From Arcicella sp. (GTDB lineage: Bacteria > Bacteroidota > Bacteroidia > Cytophagales > Spirosomataceae), in assembly GCA_025354645.1 (NCBI GenBank), contig JANXML010000309.1, positions 1 to 37,413 on the forward strand: a DNA stretch of 37,413 nucleotides, given 5' to 3'. The number at the start of each line of letters is the position of its first letter. Position 1 is the first letter of the stretch. Of the stretch, positions 16,487 to 25,282 are shown one piece after another. A program made the position numbers and the translations under genes. Below the pieces are notes generated by a model that was not told where the DNA came from, did no database searches, and saw only the letters and a program-made list of their open reading frames with translations.

Positions 16487-19400
16487 TTACACCAAAGGCA
16501 AAGTAAAATAAAACGTACTCCCCACATCCTGCACAGTATCAAACCAAATGCTGCCTTTTGAATTATCAACAACCCACTTGGCAAGGGCTAATCCAACACC
16601 TGTTCCCTCAGCTTTTGTTGAAAAATCTAACATAAAAATCTTACTGGCATTTTCTTTTAAAACCCCCGTTCCGTTGTCCGTAATACTGAACGTTACTGCC
16701 TCTATATTGATTTCTACTTTGATTTTAATGGTAGGTTTTCTTTCAGATGGAACGGATTGAATGGCATTCATTAGCAAATTATTGATGATATTTCCAGTCA
16801 GTTGTCTATCGCCCCAAACCATTACAGGCTTTTGCGGAACGTCTTTTGAGAGATTAATTTTTTTATTTTCGGAATATAAATTAACAACTTTATTCACTTC
16901 GTAAATAAAATCAAAAACTTCTCGCTTTGGCACTGGTAAACGAGCAAAGTCTGAGAACGAATTAGCAATGTATGACAAATTATCAATCTGCCCAGTCAAA
17001 GATTCAATTTGGTCTTTTATTTGGGCAGTATCAATCGTTGCTCCTCGTGAAAGTTTATGTTGTAATAATTGCAATGATAACTTCATGGGTGTAAGCGGAT
17101 TCTTGATTTCGTGAACCACCTGTTTCGCCATTTGTTGCCATGCCGACTGTTTGGTTGTGTCTGCCAAAGCCACTTTGGATTCATCTAATTTAACCAACAT
17201 ATCGTTGTAGGCTTTAATCAATACGCCAATCTCATCATCCGACCGCCAAGCCAAAGGTTCGTTTGGTTTACTTAAATCTATTTTACGTAACTTGTTGGTA
17301 ATCAATCGCAAAGGAACTGTCAAGACATTTGAAGCGAAGTAAGAAAGCAATAGTAAGCCTAAGAAAATGGTTGTGAAAGTGTTCAACAATGAGCCAATTA
17401 CAACGCTAATTTCTTGTTCATTTGAAACCTTTGAATCATAAAATGGAATATTGACTACGCCCGCTAATTTGCCATCATTTGAATTTATTCCAACATAAGA
17501 CCCCATGAAATTAAGATTTCCCATGGTTTCAGCAATAATGGCATTATGTTCTTGTTCTTCAACAATTCTAATGTAAGCCTCTGGATTTAAGTAGGTCGAA
17601 ACGATGCCAGTTTCATAACTCAATTCTTTATTTGTTGCCAGTAATCTTCCCGTTACATCAAAAATACTTACATACTTTTTGGAATTAGAGGAAATATTTT
17701 TAAGTGTGTCCGTTAAGAACTGTTTGCTCATTTTGCCTTGGACGTATCTGTCAACCGCAGGCAAAAGACTAATTCCTGTATTTTCAGTTTGGGAAATGTA
17801 CGTTTGCTTTTGGCTTTCAGAAAGTTTTGTACCAATGATTTGGAGCGTAATACCAACTACTAAAATTAGCGGAAGTAGAAATGCAACATTGAGGTAAATT
17901 TGAATTTTTGTGGCAAAATTTACATTCAAATTAGAAAAACCATACCGAATGGCGTACATTATAACGACAAAAATTATGGTGATTACTAAGGTTAAAAACA
18001 GAAAAGAAAAGTTTGAATAAATGGTTGGTAAACTAATTTTCTCTGACGATACCACAATTTTTCTTCCGTTTCTGTTAACCGTTGCCACGTGATTAAATCC
18101 ATTATCAATGATTCCTTCTTGACCAATTTGTTTTCCTTCAACTAAACTGAGAGGCATTTTACGTTCATAATTATAACTCTTACCCCCTGTTTTTATAATT
18201 TTTCCATTTTCATACACTGCATAGCTATAATTGCCAGCTTCCAATTGCTCCTCTCCACTGGTGGGCGAGTCGGCGAGTGTTGCATCACGAATGGCATCAG
18301 TCCGTTTTTTTAATTCAATAATCACATAACCAACTGCTTTATTTTCTTTATTAATTAAAGGAATAAAATCAATATATTGTTTCTGGTAACCGTTTGAAGC
18401 ATCATTTATAAAGAAAATATTACTGTAATCGGTTTGATATTTAGATGTTTTGTAACGGTCTTCATATACTTGAAAACTCTGGGCATCAGACACATTATCT
18501 AATGATTTTCCGTTTACATCAAATGCTGAAACTTCCGTATCATAATAATCAAAATAGATGTCTAAAAGTGTTTTCCGTATGTAACCCTGAACTTGTTCAC
18601 GAGGAAGAAGAGCCGATTTTATTAACACTTTTACCATTGAATCCTTACTAATATCAAGGTTTGCTTTACTCAATTTAAACTCTCCAATTTCATCATTTTC
18701 GGATAAAAATTTCTGACCAAATTGTTGTTTTTGAACAAAATCTTTTCTAATTGCTTGATTGTAAACTACATACGTTCCTAAGCCAGCACAGAACAAAGCT
18801 CCAATAAAAAAATAAATGGAAGTTTGGTAGCGGAATGTATAAAAATATTTGGGGAGTTTAGTGAATAAAAGTAAGCCAATGTATAAGACATGAAATAGTA
18901 ATAGGAACATATTTTCATTCAATAGAAAAATGGCAAATATTCCCCAAATAAATAAACCTATCAACAATGAATAATTCGCCCAACGAGAATCTCGACGGTT
19001 CAATTTTATTAATAAATTAGTCAGTAGATGAGTGGATAAAAAATAGACAATGGAGATTAAAACAAAAGTAATTAATGTTGACAATTTCAAGGATTTATCC
19101 AAGAAATCTATACTCATTGAAATGTCTAATTGGAAAGTTGATTTTTCATAAATATTAAGTAATTGACCACAAAAACCTTGAAAAACGATGAAGCTAATCA
19201 CTACTGCAATCACTGAAAGTATCTTTTTTACTTCAATTGGCAAATGAAGTAACCAAAAGTATTTCTTCATTTTATAATAATAATTCACCAAATAAATCAG
19301 CAGTATAATAATTACTGAAAGATTTATTATAAAATCCCCCAAAGAGGGCGTAATAAAAGAAGAATGATAAAATTTGGGGTTAAAAAGGTTGGATTCATAA

Positions 19401-20272
19401 AAAATGAAGGGAATATTATAGAAAAGCATAATTGCTCTGAACAAAATAAAATATCCCATTAGCAATAAAAACGCTCTTCCATATCGGTGCGTTTTATTTA
19501 AAAACCAAATCCAAGCCAATAAATAAACCACTAAAAAAAACATACTCAAAAGTCCCAACAAAATTACGTTTTCAGGAATTGATTGATTTTTGAGATTATC
19601 GGCTTTTGAAGGAGTTACGGAAAACAAGAATTCTTTCGTATCCGCATACATATTTAGATGCGTTGCCGCCACGGGCGAAGTATCAATTTGTTGGGGGTCA
19701 GAAGTAAAGATTATAGAATTGTAATTTGTCTTCAAATGAGTACTTTCAGACTCATATTGGCGAAAGAGCGTTACTATTGAAAATACCTCAAAGTTGTCTG
19801 GTTTTGCATATACAACTCGTCTATTAACCACAAATTTTCCTTGCGATGTACTAACAGATTTTAGATTATAATTGCCCTCAACTAATTGATAATCAGGCAC
19901 AAATTGATAATCAGACCAGAAAACCAACTGACCATTTTTGAAAATAAAATAAGGATAGTTTGTAGGCGTTTTGAGGTGCGAGAAAGTAGAATCTTTTGAT
20001 TGGGAAACAAGCGTTACAACTTTTGCTAAGTCTTCACTCGAAGCTTTGATTTCATCTTGAATCTTGGTTTGAATATTATACAAATACTTGTCTTCAATGG
20101 CACTAACAGGACCTTTTTTTGTGATTATTAAGAGAATTAATGCTAATCCAAAAGCCGCAATTGCCAGTGTTAAGAATATGTTTTTATTCAAAAATATTAT
20201 TTTCAGTAAGGAAGTAAATCGTTTAGACATTAGGGTTTGGTTATTTGTTAATAATGGTAAGGCAAATTTCAT
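16487..20272 (-). CDS. Large multi-TM sensor histidine kinase (HAMP, HisKA, HATPase_c)
   Basis: 1261 aa; H-box VHEIKNPLTPMKLSLQLL, N-box NIINNLLMNAIQS, ITDNGTGV, FSTKAEGTGVGLALAKWVV; possible alternative start at 20230. Confidence 0.93.
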   Translation of the reverse strand: MKFALPLLTNNQTLMSKRFTSLLKIIFLNKNIFLTLAIAAFGLALILLIITKKGPVSAIEDKYLYNIQTKIQDEIKASSEDLAKVVTLVSQSKDSTFSHLKTPTNYPYFIFKNGQLVFWSDYQFVPDYQLVEGNYNLKSVSTSQGKFVVNRRVVYAKPDNFEVFSIVTLFRQYESESTHLKTNYNSIIFTSDPQQIDTSPVAATHLNMYADTKEFLFSVTPSKADNLKNQSIPENVILLGLLSMFFLVVYLLAWIWFLNKTHRYGRAFLLLMGYFILFRAIMLFYNIPFIFYESNLFNPKFYHSSFITPSLGDFIINLSVIIILLIYLVNYYYKMKKYFWLLHLPIEVKKILSVIAVVISFIVFQGFCGQLLNIYEKSTFQLDISMSIDFLDKSLKLSTLITFVLISIVYFLSTHLLTNLLIKLNRRDSRWANYSLLIGLFIWGIFAIFLLNENMFLLLFHVLYIGLLLFTKLPKYFYTFRYQTSIYFFIGALFCAGLGTYVVYNQAIRKDFVQKQQFGQKFLSENDEIGEFKLSKANLDISKDSMVKVLIKSALLPREQVQGYIRKTLLDIYFDYYDTEVSAFDVNGKSLDNVSDAQSFQVYEDRYKTSKYQTDYSNIFFINDASNGYQKQYIDFIPLINKENKAVGYVIIELKKRTDAIRDATLADSPTSGEEQLEAGNYSYAVYENGKIIKTGGKSYNYERKMPLSLVEGKQIGQEGIIDNGFNHVATVNRNGRKIVVSSEKISLPTIYSNFSFLFLTLVITIIFVVIMYAIRYGFSNLNVNFATKIQIYLNVAFLLPLILVVGITLQIIGTKLSESQKQTYISQTENTGISLLPAVDRYVQGKMSKQFLTDTLKNISSNSKKYVSIFDVTGRLLATNKELSYETGIVSTYLNPEAYIRIVEEQEHNAIIAETMGNLNFMGSYVGINSNDGKLAGVVNIPFYDSKVSNEQEISVVIGSLLNTFTTIFLGLLLLSYFASNVLTVPLRLITNKLRKIDLSKPNEPLAWRSDDEIGVLIKAYNDMLVKLDESKVALADTTKQSAWQQMAKQVVHEIKNPLTPMKLSLQLLQHKLSRGATIDTAQIKDQIESLTGQIDNLSYIANSFSDFARLPVPKREVFDFIYEVNKVVNLYSENKKINLSKDVPQKPVMVWGDRQLTGNIINNLLMNAIQSVPSERKPTIKIKVEINIEAVTFSITDNGTGVLKENASKIFMLDFSTKAEGTGVGLALAKWVVDNSKGSIWFDTVQDVGSTFYFTLPLV

Positions 20273-20372
20273 ACCATTGATAAATAAATTATCTTAAATC
20301 ATTGAAAATCAGCATATTAAAAATATATAGTGTTAGTACATTGATAAATTTACGAAGAAAATTATTAAGAAA

Positions 20373-20666
20373 TTATTTACTGAGTTCATCATTTACTAAA
20401 AAAATCCATTCATCTTCCAAACTCAAATTCGGCATAATAGTATTTGCTTTTCGATACCAATAATTTGCATTCCAATTATCGCCTTCTTTTCTGTGCAAAT
20501 ACGCATGAAGACGGTCGTAGGATTGTACGCCTTCTTGAGTCTGAGCAATATTATGAGCAGCTTCCCAATCGTCTTTTGCATCATGCCAAAGGGCTTCAAG
20601 AATTTCTGAAAGTGTTTTCGGAAGGTTGTTATCTGAAAGCGTTTTGTTGAATTCTGTAAATGTCAT
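20373..20666 (-). CDS. Conserved hypothetical protein
   Basis: 97 aa; LWHDAKDDWEAAHNIAQ...YDRLHAYLHRKEGDNWNANYWYRKA is a widely conserved uncharacterised signature. Confidence 0.75.
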   Translation of the reverse strand: MTFTEFNKTLSDNNLPKTLSEILEALWHDAKDDWEAAHNIAQTQEGVQSYDRLHAYLHRKEGDNWNANYWYRKANTIMPNLSLEDEWIFLVNDELSK

Positions 20667-20801
20667 AGCTTTTGAATTTTATTACTAAATTAGGGAAATT
20701 AACGTTAAATAATTTATCCTTAAAGCCTTGAATGATAAGATATTGTGAATACAAACAAAATTTATAACTTGCGAATATAAAACTACTTAACACATAAATA
20801 T

Positions 20802-21551
20802 ATGAGAAAATTTACTTTATTCGTACCAATTTTACTAATCCTAATGAGCTTATCTCCCGACCCTTTAAACTTCTATCAAGCTCAATTACATTTCCCCAGA
20901 GTTCGAGAAGCCCTTAAAACCAAAGGCAAAATTGTGGATGAAATGCTTATTAAGAAAGGCATTAGCACCACCAATTTCGAGGTGTTTTTTAGAGCTTTTA
21001 AGAAAGAACAAAAATTTGAAATGTGGGCAAAAAATAAAGGAGAAACTGCTTTTAAACTTTTGAAAACTTACGATTTCTGTGCTTCAACTGGAATATTAGG
21101 ACCTAAAAGACGTTCGGGCGACCGTCAAATGCCCGAAGGGTTTTATGTCATTGATGGCTTTAACCCAACGAGTAATTATTACCTATCTTTTCGAGTTAAT
21201 TATCCAAATAATTCTGACAAAAAGTTTGCCGACCCATTAAATCCTGGTGACAATATTTTTGTGCATGGCTCTTGCATTTCAATCGGATGTATTCCATTGG
21301 GTGATGAAAATATTAAAGAAATCTATCTTTTAGCGGCTCGTGCAAAAGGAATTGACCAAGAGATTCCGATTCATATTTTTCCTAATAAAATGACGGATGA
21401 AAACTATAATGCTTTGAAAACAGAATTTGCTTCGAATGATACCTTATTAAAATTTTGGTCGTGGTTAAAACCAGGTTTTGATGCTTTTGAGAAATCTAAT
21501 ACTGTTCCAACTGTCTCGGTTGATGATTCTGGCAAATACACGATAAAGTAA
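20802..21551 (+). CDS. L,D-transpeptidase (YkuD/YafK-like) family protein
   Basis: 249 aa; DNIFVHGSCISIGCIPLGDENIKEIYLL catalytic block; MPEGFYVIDGFNP; N-terminal signal. Confidence 0.88.
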   Translation: MRKFTLFVPILLILMSLSPDPLNFYQAQLHFPRVREALKTKGKIVDEMLIKKGISTTNFEVFFRAFKKEQKFEMWAKNKGETAFKLLKTYDFCASTGILGPKRRSGDRQMPEGFYVIDGFNPTSNYYLSFRVNYPNNSDKKFADPLNPGDNIFVHGSCISIGCIPLGDENIKEIYLLAARAKGIDQEIPIHIFPNKMTDENYNALKTEFASNDTLLKFWSWLKPGFDAFEKSNTVPTVSVDDSGKYTIK

Positions 21552-21557
21552 ATATTA

Positions 21558-21774
21558 CTGATGTTACGCAAGAGAAGCCTGAAAGGCTTAAATATGAATA
21601 GCCGTAGGTGCAACCTACGGAAAAATAACGTCACGACCACAACCCTGACAGGGTTAAATCAACCAGTATAACAAGTTATTCATCCCCTTCGGGGGTTATT
21701 TACTCGATTTTACTTTCCGTAGGTTGCACCTACGGTTATTCATATTTAAGCCCTTTGGGCTTGCGTAACATCAG
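21558..21774. mobile_element. MITE-like palindromic element, copy 1 (217 bp)
   Basis: TIRs CTGATGTTACGCAAG / CTTGCGTAACATCAG; perfect AATATTA flanks at 21551-21557 and 21775-21781; internal hairpins incl. CCGTAGGTGCAACCTACGG (21602-21620) and CCGTAGGTTGCACCTACGG (21717-21735). Confidence 0.75.
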
Positions 21775-21813
21775 AATATTACTTAGATTAAGAGCATTAA
21801 TATTAAGCATAAG

Positions 21814-21866
21814 AGACATTATGACCGTTTTTGTTAATATAAACGGTCATAATGTCTTCTTTTTTG
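21814..21866 (+). terminator. Rho-independent terminator
   Basis: agacattatgaccgttt (21814-21830) / aaacggtcataatgtct (21841-21857), 17-bp stem followed by T-rich tract. Confidence 0.8.
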
Positions 21867-21941
21867 TGCTGGTACAAGATTTGAATAATACTTAATACTT
21901 CGACAAATGAAGTCAAAAAAAGCAAAACCTGCACACATTAC

Positions 21942-22337
21942 ATGGAAAAGAAAATAGTGATTCCGAGAGAAATTTTAGCAAATATAGATTTTAGCAACAC
22001 CTTAAACGGGGGACGAGTTGAACCCAAAATTGAAGTTAATCAAACACCTGATTCGTATGAAATTTTTGTAAAAGTAGCGGGATTAGAAGCTGACCATTTG
22101 AAGTTAAATATCGAAGATAATCGTTTGTGGTTATACGCTTTGCAACCCGTTTTAAAGACAGCGGAGCAAGAAGTTCACGAGAATTTTGTGCCTCAAACCA
22201 TTGGACAGCTAATGTTACCAAACTTTGTGGATGTGGATAATATTTCAGCCCGTTACCACAATCATCAATGGAAAATTGTTATGCCTTTTGATGATGCCAA
22301 AAAAGGATTTAAGAAAGATATTGAAGTTCAGTTTTAA
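21942..22337 (+). CDS. Hsp20/alpha-crystallin family small heat-shock protein
   Basis: 131 aa; YEIFVKVAGLEADHLKLNIEDNRLWLYA...LPNFVDVDNISARYHNHQWKIVMPF. Confidence 0.75.
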   Translation: MEKKIVIPREILANIDFSNTLNGGRVEPKIEVNQTPDSYEIFVKVAGLEADHLKLNIEDNRLWLYALQPVLKTAEQEVHENFVPQTIGQLMLPNFVDVDNISARYHNHQWKIVMPFDDAKKGFKKDIEVQF

Positions 22338-22374
22338 TTTATTTTGCAATATAACCAACTGAATATATGCATTG

Positions 22375-22407
22375 CCCTGCCAGGTACGCCTGTGTAGGGT
22401 TTTTTTT
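22375..22407 (+). terminator. Rho-independent terminator of the Hsp20-like gene
   Basis: CCCTgcCAGGtacgCCTGtgtAGGG followed by TTTTTTTT. Confidence 0.75.
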
Positions 22408-22461
22408 GTGGTTCATTAGAAATAACTTAAATTGTGTGTTCAAAATTTAATCAAATTTCAA

Positions 22462-23604
22462 ATGAAAACAATGTATTCCTTTGTCATAGCGTTTTTAATA
22501 ATCGCTAACACATTCTTAAACGCACAAAATAAACCTAAAAACAACATGAACAACGATTTTCACCTTTTAGTAGGGACTTATACTTCTGGAAAAAGCGAGG
22601 GTATTTATGTCTATAAATTTAATGTCAAAACGGGCGAATTTGAAGCAGAAAGCATTGCCAAAAACGTCAAAAATCCTTCTTATTTAGTGGTTTCTCCCGA
22701 TGAAAAATACGTGTATTCTGCGGGTGAAATTGATAAGAACGGGGCGGTTTATGCCTTTGCTTTCGACAAAAAAACGGGTAGCTTGAAACAATTAAGCACG
22801 CAATCTTCTAACGGAAATTATCCTTGTTTTGTTGACATTGATAAAACTGGAAAGTGGGTTTTTGCGGGTAATTATGGTGCTGGAAATTTAACGGTTTTGC
22901 CCGTTGAAGCCAACGGAGGATTAGGAAAACCAACCCAAACAATTCAACACGAAGGCAAAAGTGTGAACCCCGAACGCCAAGAAGGACCTCATGTTCATTC
23001 AGTAAATGTTGCTCCAAACAATGTTGATGTTTTTGTACCAGATTTGGGTTTGGATAAAATTTTTACGTATGCTCTGGATGCGAAAACGGGGAAATTGACG
23101 GCTGGAAATCCCGCCTTTACGAAAGTTCAAGACGGTTCGGGACCCAGACATTTTACGGTGCATCCTAATGGTAAATTTGCGTATGTAATTCAAGAAATTT
23201 CGGGCGATGTCACGGCTTTTGATTACAAGAAAGGGGCTTTAACGGCAATTCAGACTATTTCTGCTAAACCTGCGGGTTTCTCGGGCGACTTTAATTGTGC
23301 AGATATTCATATCTCGCCCGATGGTAAGTTTTTGTATGGTTCAAACCGTGTGCATGACAGTTTGGTAATTTATTCTATTGATGCCAAAACGGGCAAATTA
23401 ACGTACATAGCTCATCAATCAGTGATGGGTAAAAAGCCGAGAAATTTCATGATTGACCCAACTGGAAATTTTGTTTTAGTAGCAAATCAAGACTCGGATA
23501 ATATCACAATTTTTAAACGTGACATGAAAACAGGAATGCTTACTTCCATTGGAAAAGAAATTGCAGTGCCTAATCCTGTTTGTTTGAAAATGATTAGTTT
23601 TTAA
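22462..23604 (+). CDS. Lactonase (6-phosphogluconolactonase-like, seven-bladed propeller), exported
   Basis: LLVGTYTSGKSEGIYVYKFN, GPHVHSVNVAPN, VPDLGLDKIFTYALD, GPRHFTVHPNGKFAYVIQE, SNRVHDSLVIYSID; ATG 22462 starts the signal peptide. Confidence 0.92.
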   Translation: MKTMYSFVIAFLIIANTFLNAQNKPKNNMNNDFHLLVGTYTSGKSEGIYVYKFNVKTGEFEAESIAKNVKNPSYLVVSPDEKYVYSAGEIDKNGAVYAFAFDKKTGSLKQLSTQSSNGNYPCFVDIDKTGKWVFAGNYGAGNLTVLPVEANGGLGKPTQTIQHEGKSVNPERQEGPHVHSVNVAPNNVDVFVPDLGLDKIFTYALDAKTGKLTAGNPAFTKVQDGSGPRHFTVHPNGKFAYVIQEISGDVTAFDYKKGALTAIQTISAKPAGFSGDFNCADIHISPDGKFLYGSNRVHDSLVIYSIDAKTGKLTYIAHQSVMGKKPRNFMIDPTGNFVLVANQDSDNITIFKRDMKTGMLTSIGKEIAVPNPVCLKMISF

Positions 23605-23614
23605 AATTTACTAA

Positions 23615-23832
23615 CTGATGTAACGCAAGTAAAAGCCTAAAAGGCTTAAATGTGAATAGCCGTAGGTGAAACCTACGGAAAATTAACGTTCTAACTATAA
23701 CCCTGAAAGGGTTAAATAAATCATTGTAATAAGATATTTAACCCTTTCAGGGTTTATTTGTCCAATTACATTTTCCGTAGGTTTCACCTACGGCTATTCA
23801 AATTTAAGCCCGTTGGGCTTACGTAACATCAG
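23615..23832. mobile_element. MITE-like palindromic element, copy 2 (218 bp)
   Basis: CTGATGTAACGCAAG ... CTTACGTAACATCAG ends; near-duplicate flanks TTACTAA / TAACTAA (6/7); internal hairpins CCGTAGGTGAAACCTACGG (23660-23678), AACCCTGAAAGGGTT (23699-23713), AACCCTTTCAGGGTT (23740-23754), CCGTAGGTTTCACCTACGG (23775-23793). Confidence 0.75.
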
Positions 23833-23897
23833 TAACTAATATGGGCTACACTCTTTCTTCTTTTTAGATTAATTATCTTTTTGTTGTCAAAATTCAA

Positions 23898-23905
23898 TAA
23901 TTTTG
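23898..23905 (+). promoter_or_regulatory. Candidate -7 box TAATTTTG (TAnnTTTG) for the BNR protein gene
   Basis: 46 nt upstream of ATG 23951; no convincing -33 box at standard spacing. Confidence 0.3.
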
Positions 23906-23950
23906 AGTTGATAATTCTCGTTTATCACAATTATTCAAATCAATAAAATC

Positions 23951-25228
23951 ATGATAAAATTACTTATTTCGTTTCAATTATTTCTGTTTGGAATTGGGGC
24001 GTTTTTCATTACAAACAAAAACAAAAAAATATCTAAAATTTCGGAAATAGCGGTTTGTAATTCAAAGGTTATGGAAGAAATCAATCTTTCTAATATCAAT
24101 CCAGACGATTCAACGAAAGCCTATTCGATGCCTTTGCTTGCTCAAACCAAGAAGGGTGATGTGATGCTTACTTGGACAGAAAAAAATTCGGAAGGCATTA
24201 CTTCCTTCTGTTTAGCATTTTCGAAAGACAAAGGCAAAACATTTTCAGATAAGAAAGTGATTTTTGCAGGAACGGGCGTGGGTAATAGTCGTATGATGAG
24301 AGCAAAAGTGCTTACTAAAAAAGACGGAAGTTTAGTAGCTGTTTTCTCGAATCGTGGAGAATCTGCAACTGCTTCAACTGCCGCAACTCCTCCGCAGGGT
24401 GGGAAGCGTTCTTCAAACATTGTTTTCTGTGTTTCAAAGGACAATGGCTCAACCTGGACAAGTCCCGTCTCAGTGGATTCAGACCCAAAACAGGGAATAG
24501 TAAGAGGCTTTTTTGATGCCGTTGTTTTGCCAAATGATGAAATTGCCGTAGCTTATTTAAAGGACGTAGCCAATAGTACTAAACACGAAGAGCGTGATTT
24601 AAGAATGGTTGTAACGAAAAATGGTTCGTTTCAACCCGAGAAAGTGATTGACCCTGTTGTTTGCGATTGTTGTCCAATAAATATGTTGATTGATGTTAAT
24701 GGTGCTTTAAACATCGTTTATCGTGACAATAACGACGATATCAGAGATATGGCAAAAATGGTTTCAACTGACAATGCCGAAACGTTCACGAAGCCCCAAA
24801 TTCTTCATAACGATGAGTGGAAAATAAATGGTTGTCCTCACAGTGGTGCAGTTTCGAGTACATCAGGTAAAGGAGCATTATTTGCTTGGTTCTCGGGTAC
24901 AGAAAAAGAAAGTGGCATTAGGTTGGTGAATAATGACGGCAAAAAATTATTGGTACTAAGTGATGCTTCCGCAAAAAATGCTTTTTTAGTGGACGGTTCA
25001 CAGAATCAGGTTTTGCTTTGGGAACAGAATAAACCAGAAAATAAGTTAACAGAAATCGCCTTCAAGAAAATAAATAACGATAAAGCTTCTGAAACTATTT
25101 GGGTAAATGGTTCCGTAAACGGGATTAATTCAACAGGCTTAGTGCTTGATAATCAATTAGTTGTAGCTTATGAAGTGAAACAAGCTAATAAGCGTAATAG
25201 CTTGAAGGTGACTACTGTTCGCTTATAA
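23951..25228 (+). CDS. BNR-repeat / sialidase-like propeller protein, exported
   Basis: 425 aa; FSKDKGKTFSDKKVIF, VSKDNGSTWTSPVSVDSD (Asp boxes), VVCDCCPINMLIDVNG. Confidence 0.75.
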   Translation: MIKLLISFQLFLFGIGAFFITNKNKKISKISEIAVCNSKVMEEINLSNINPDDSTKAYSMPLLAQTKKGDVMLTWTEKNSEGITSFCLAFSKDKGKTFSDKKVIFAGTGVGNSRMMRAKVLTKKDGSLVAVFSNRGESATASTAATPPQGGKRSSNIVFCVSKDNGSTWTSPVSVDSDPKQGIVRGFFDAVVLPNDEIAVAYLKDVANSTKHEERDLRMVVTKNGSFQPEKVIDPVVCDCCPINMLIDVNGALNIVYRDNNDDIRDMAKMVSTDNAETFTKPQILHNDEWKINGCPHSGAVSSTSGKGALFAWFSGTEKESGIRLVNNDGKKLLVLSDASAKNAFLVDGSQNQVLLWEQNKPENKLTEIAFKKINNDKASETIWVNGSVNGINSTGLVLDNQLVVAYEVKQANKRNSLKVTTVRL

Positions 25229-25242
25229 TTCAAACTATTTTC

Positions 25243-25282
25243 AAAAAGAGTGATAGTTTTTAGAAACTGTCACTCTTTTTTA
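25243..25282 (+). terminator. Terminator of the BNR gene
   Basis: aaaagagtgatagtttttagaaactgtcactctttttt inverted repeat ending in T-tract. Confidence 0.75.

Noticed and set aside
16487-20272. Considered whether the kinase could be two fused or mis-assembled genes
   Set aside because: One uninterrupted frame with coherent TM/sensor/HAMP/kinase order; no internal stop or duplicated catalytic domain.
21558-23832. Elements considered as integron attC sites with intervening gene cassettes
   Set aside because: Ends (CTGATGTTACGC) do not match RYYYAAC/GTTRRRY core sites, the elements are much more symmetric than attC, and no integrase is present.
21558-23832. Repeats considered as a CRISPR array
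   Set aside because: Only two long copies separated by 1.8 kb of coding DNA; no regular short repeats/spacers or cas genes.
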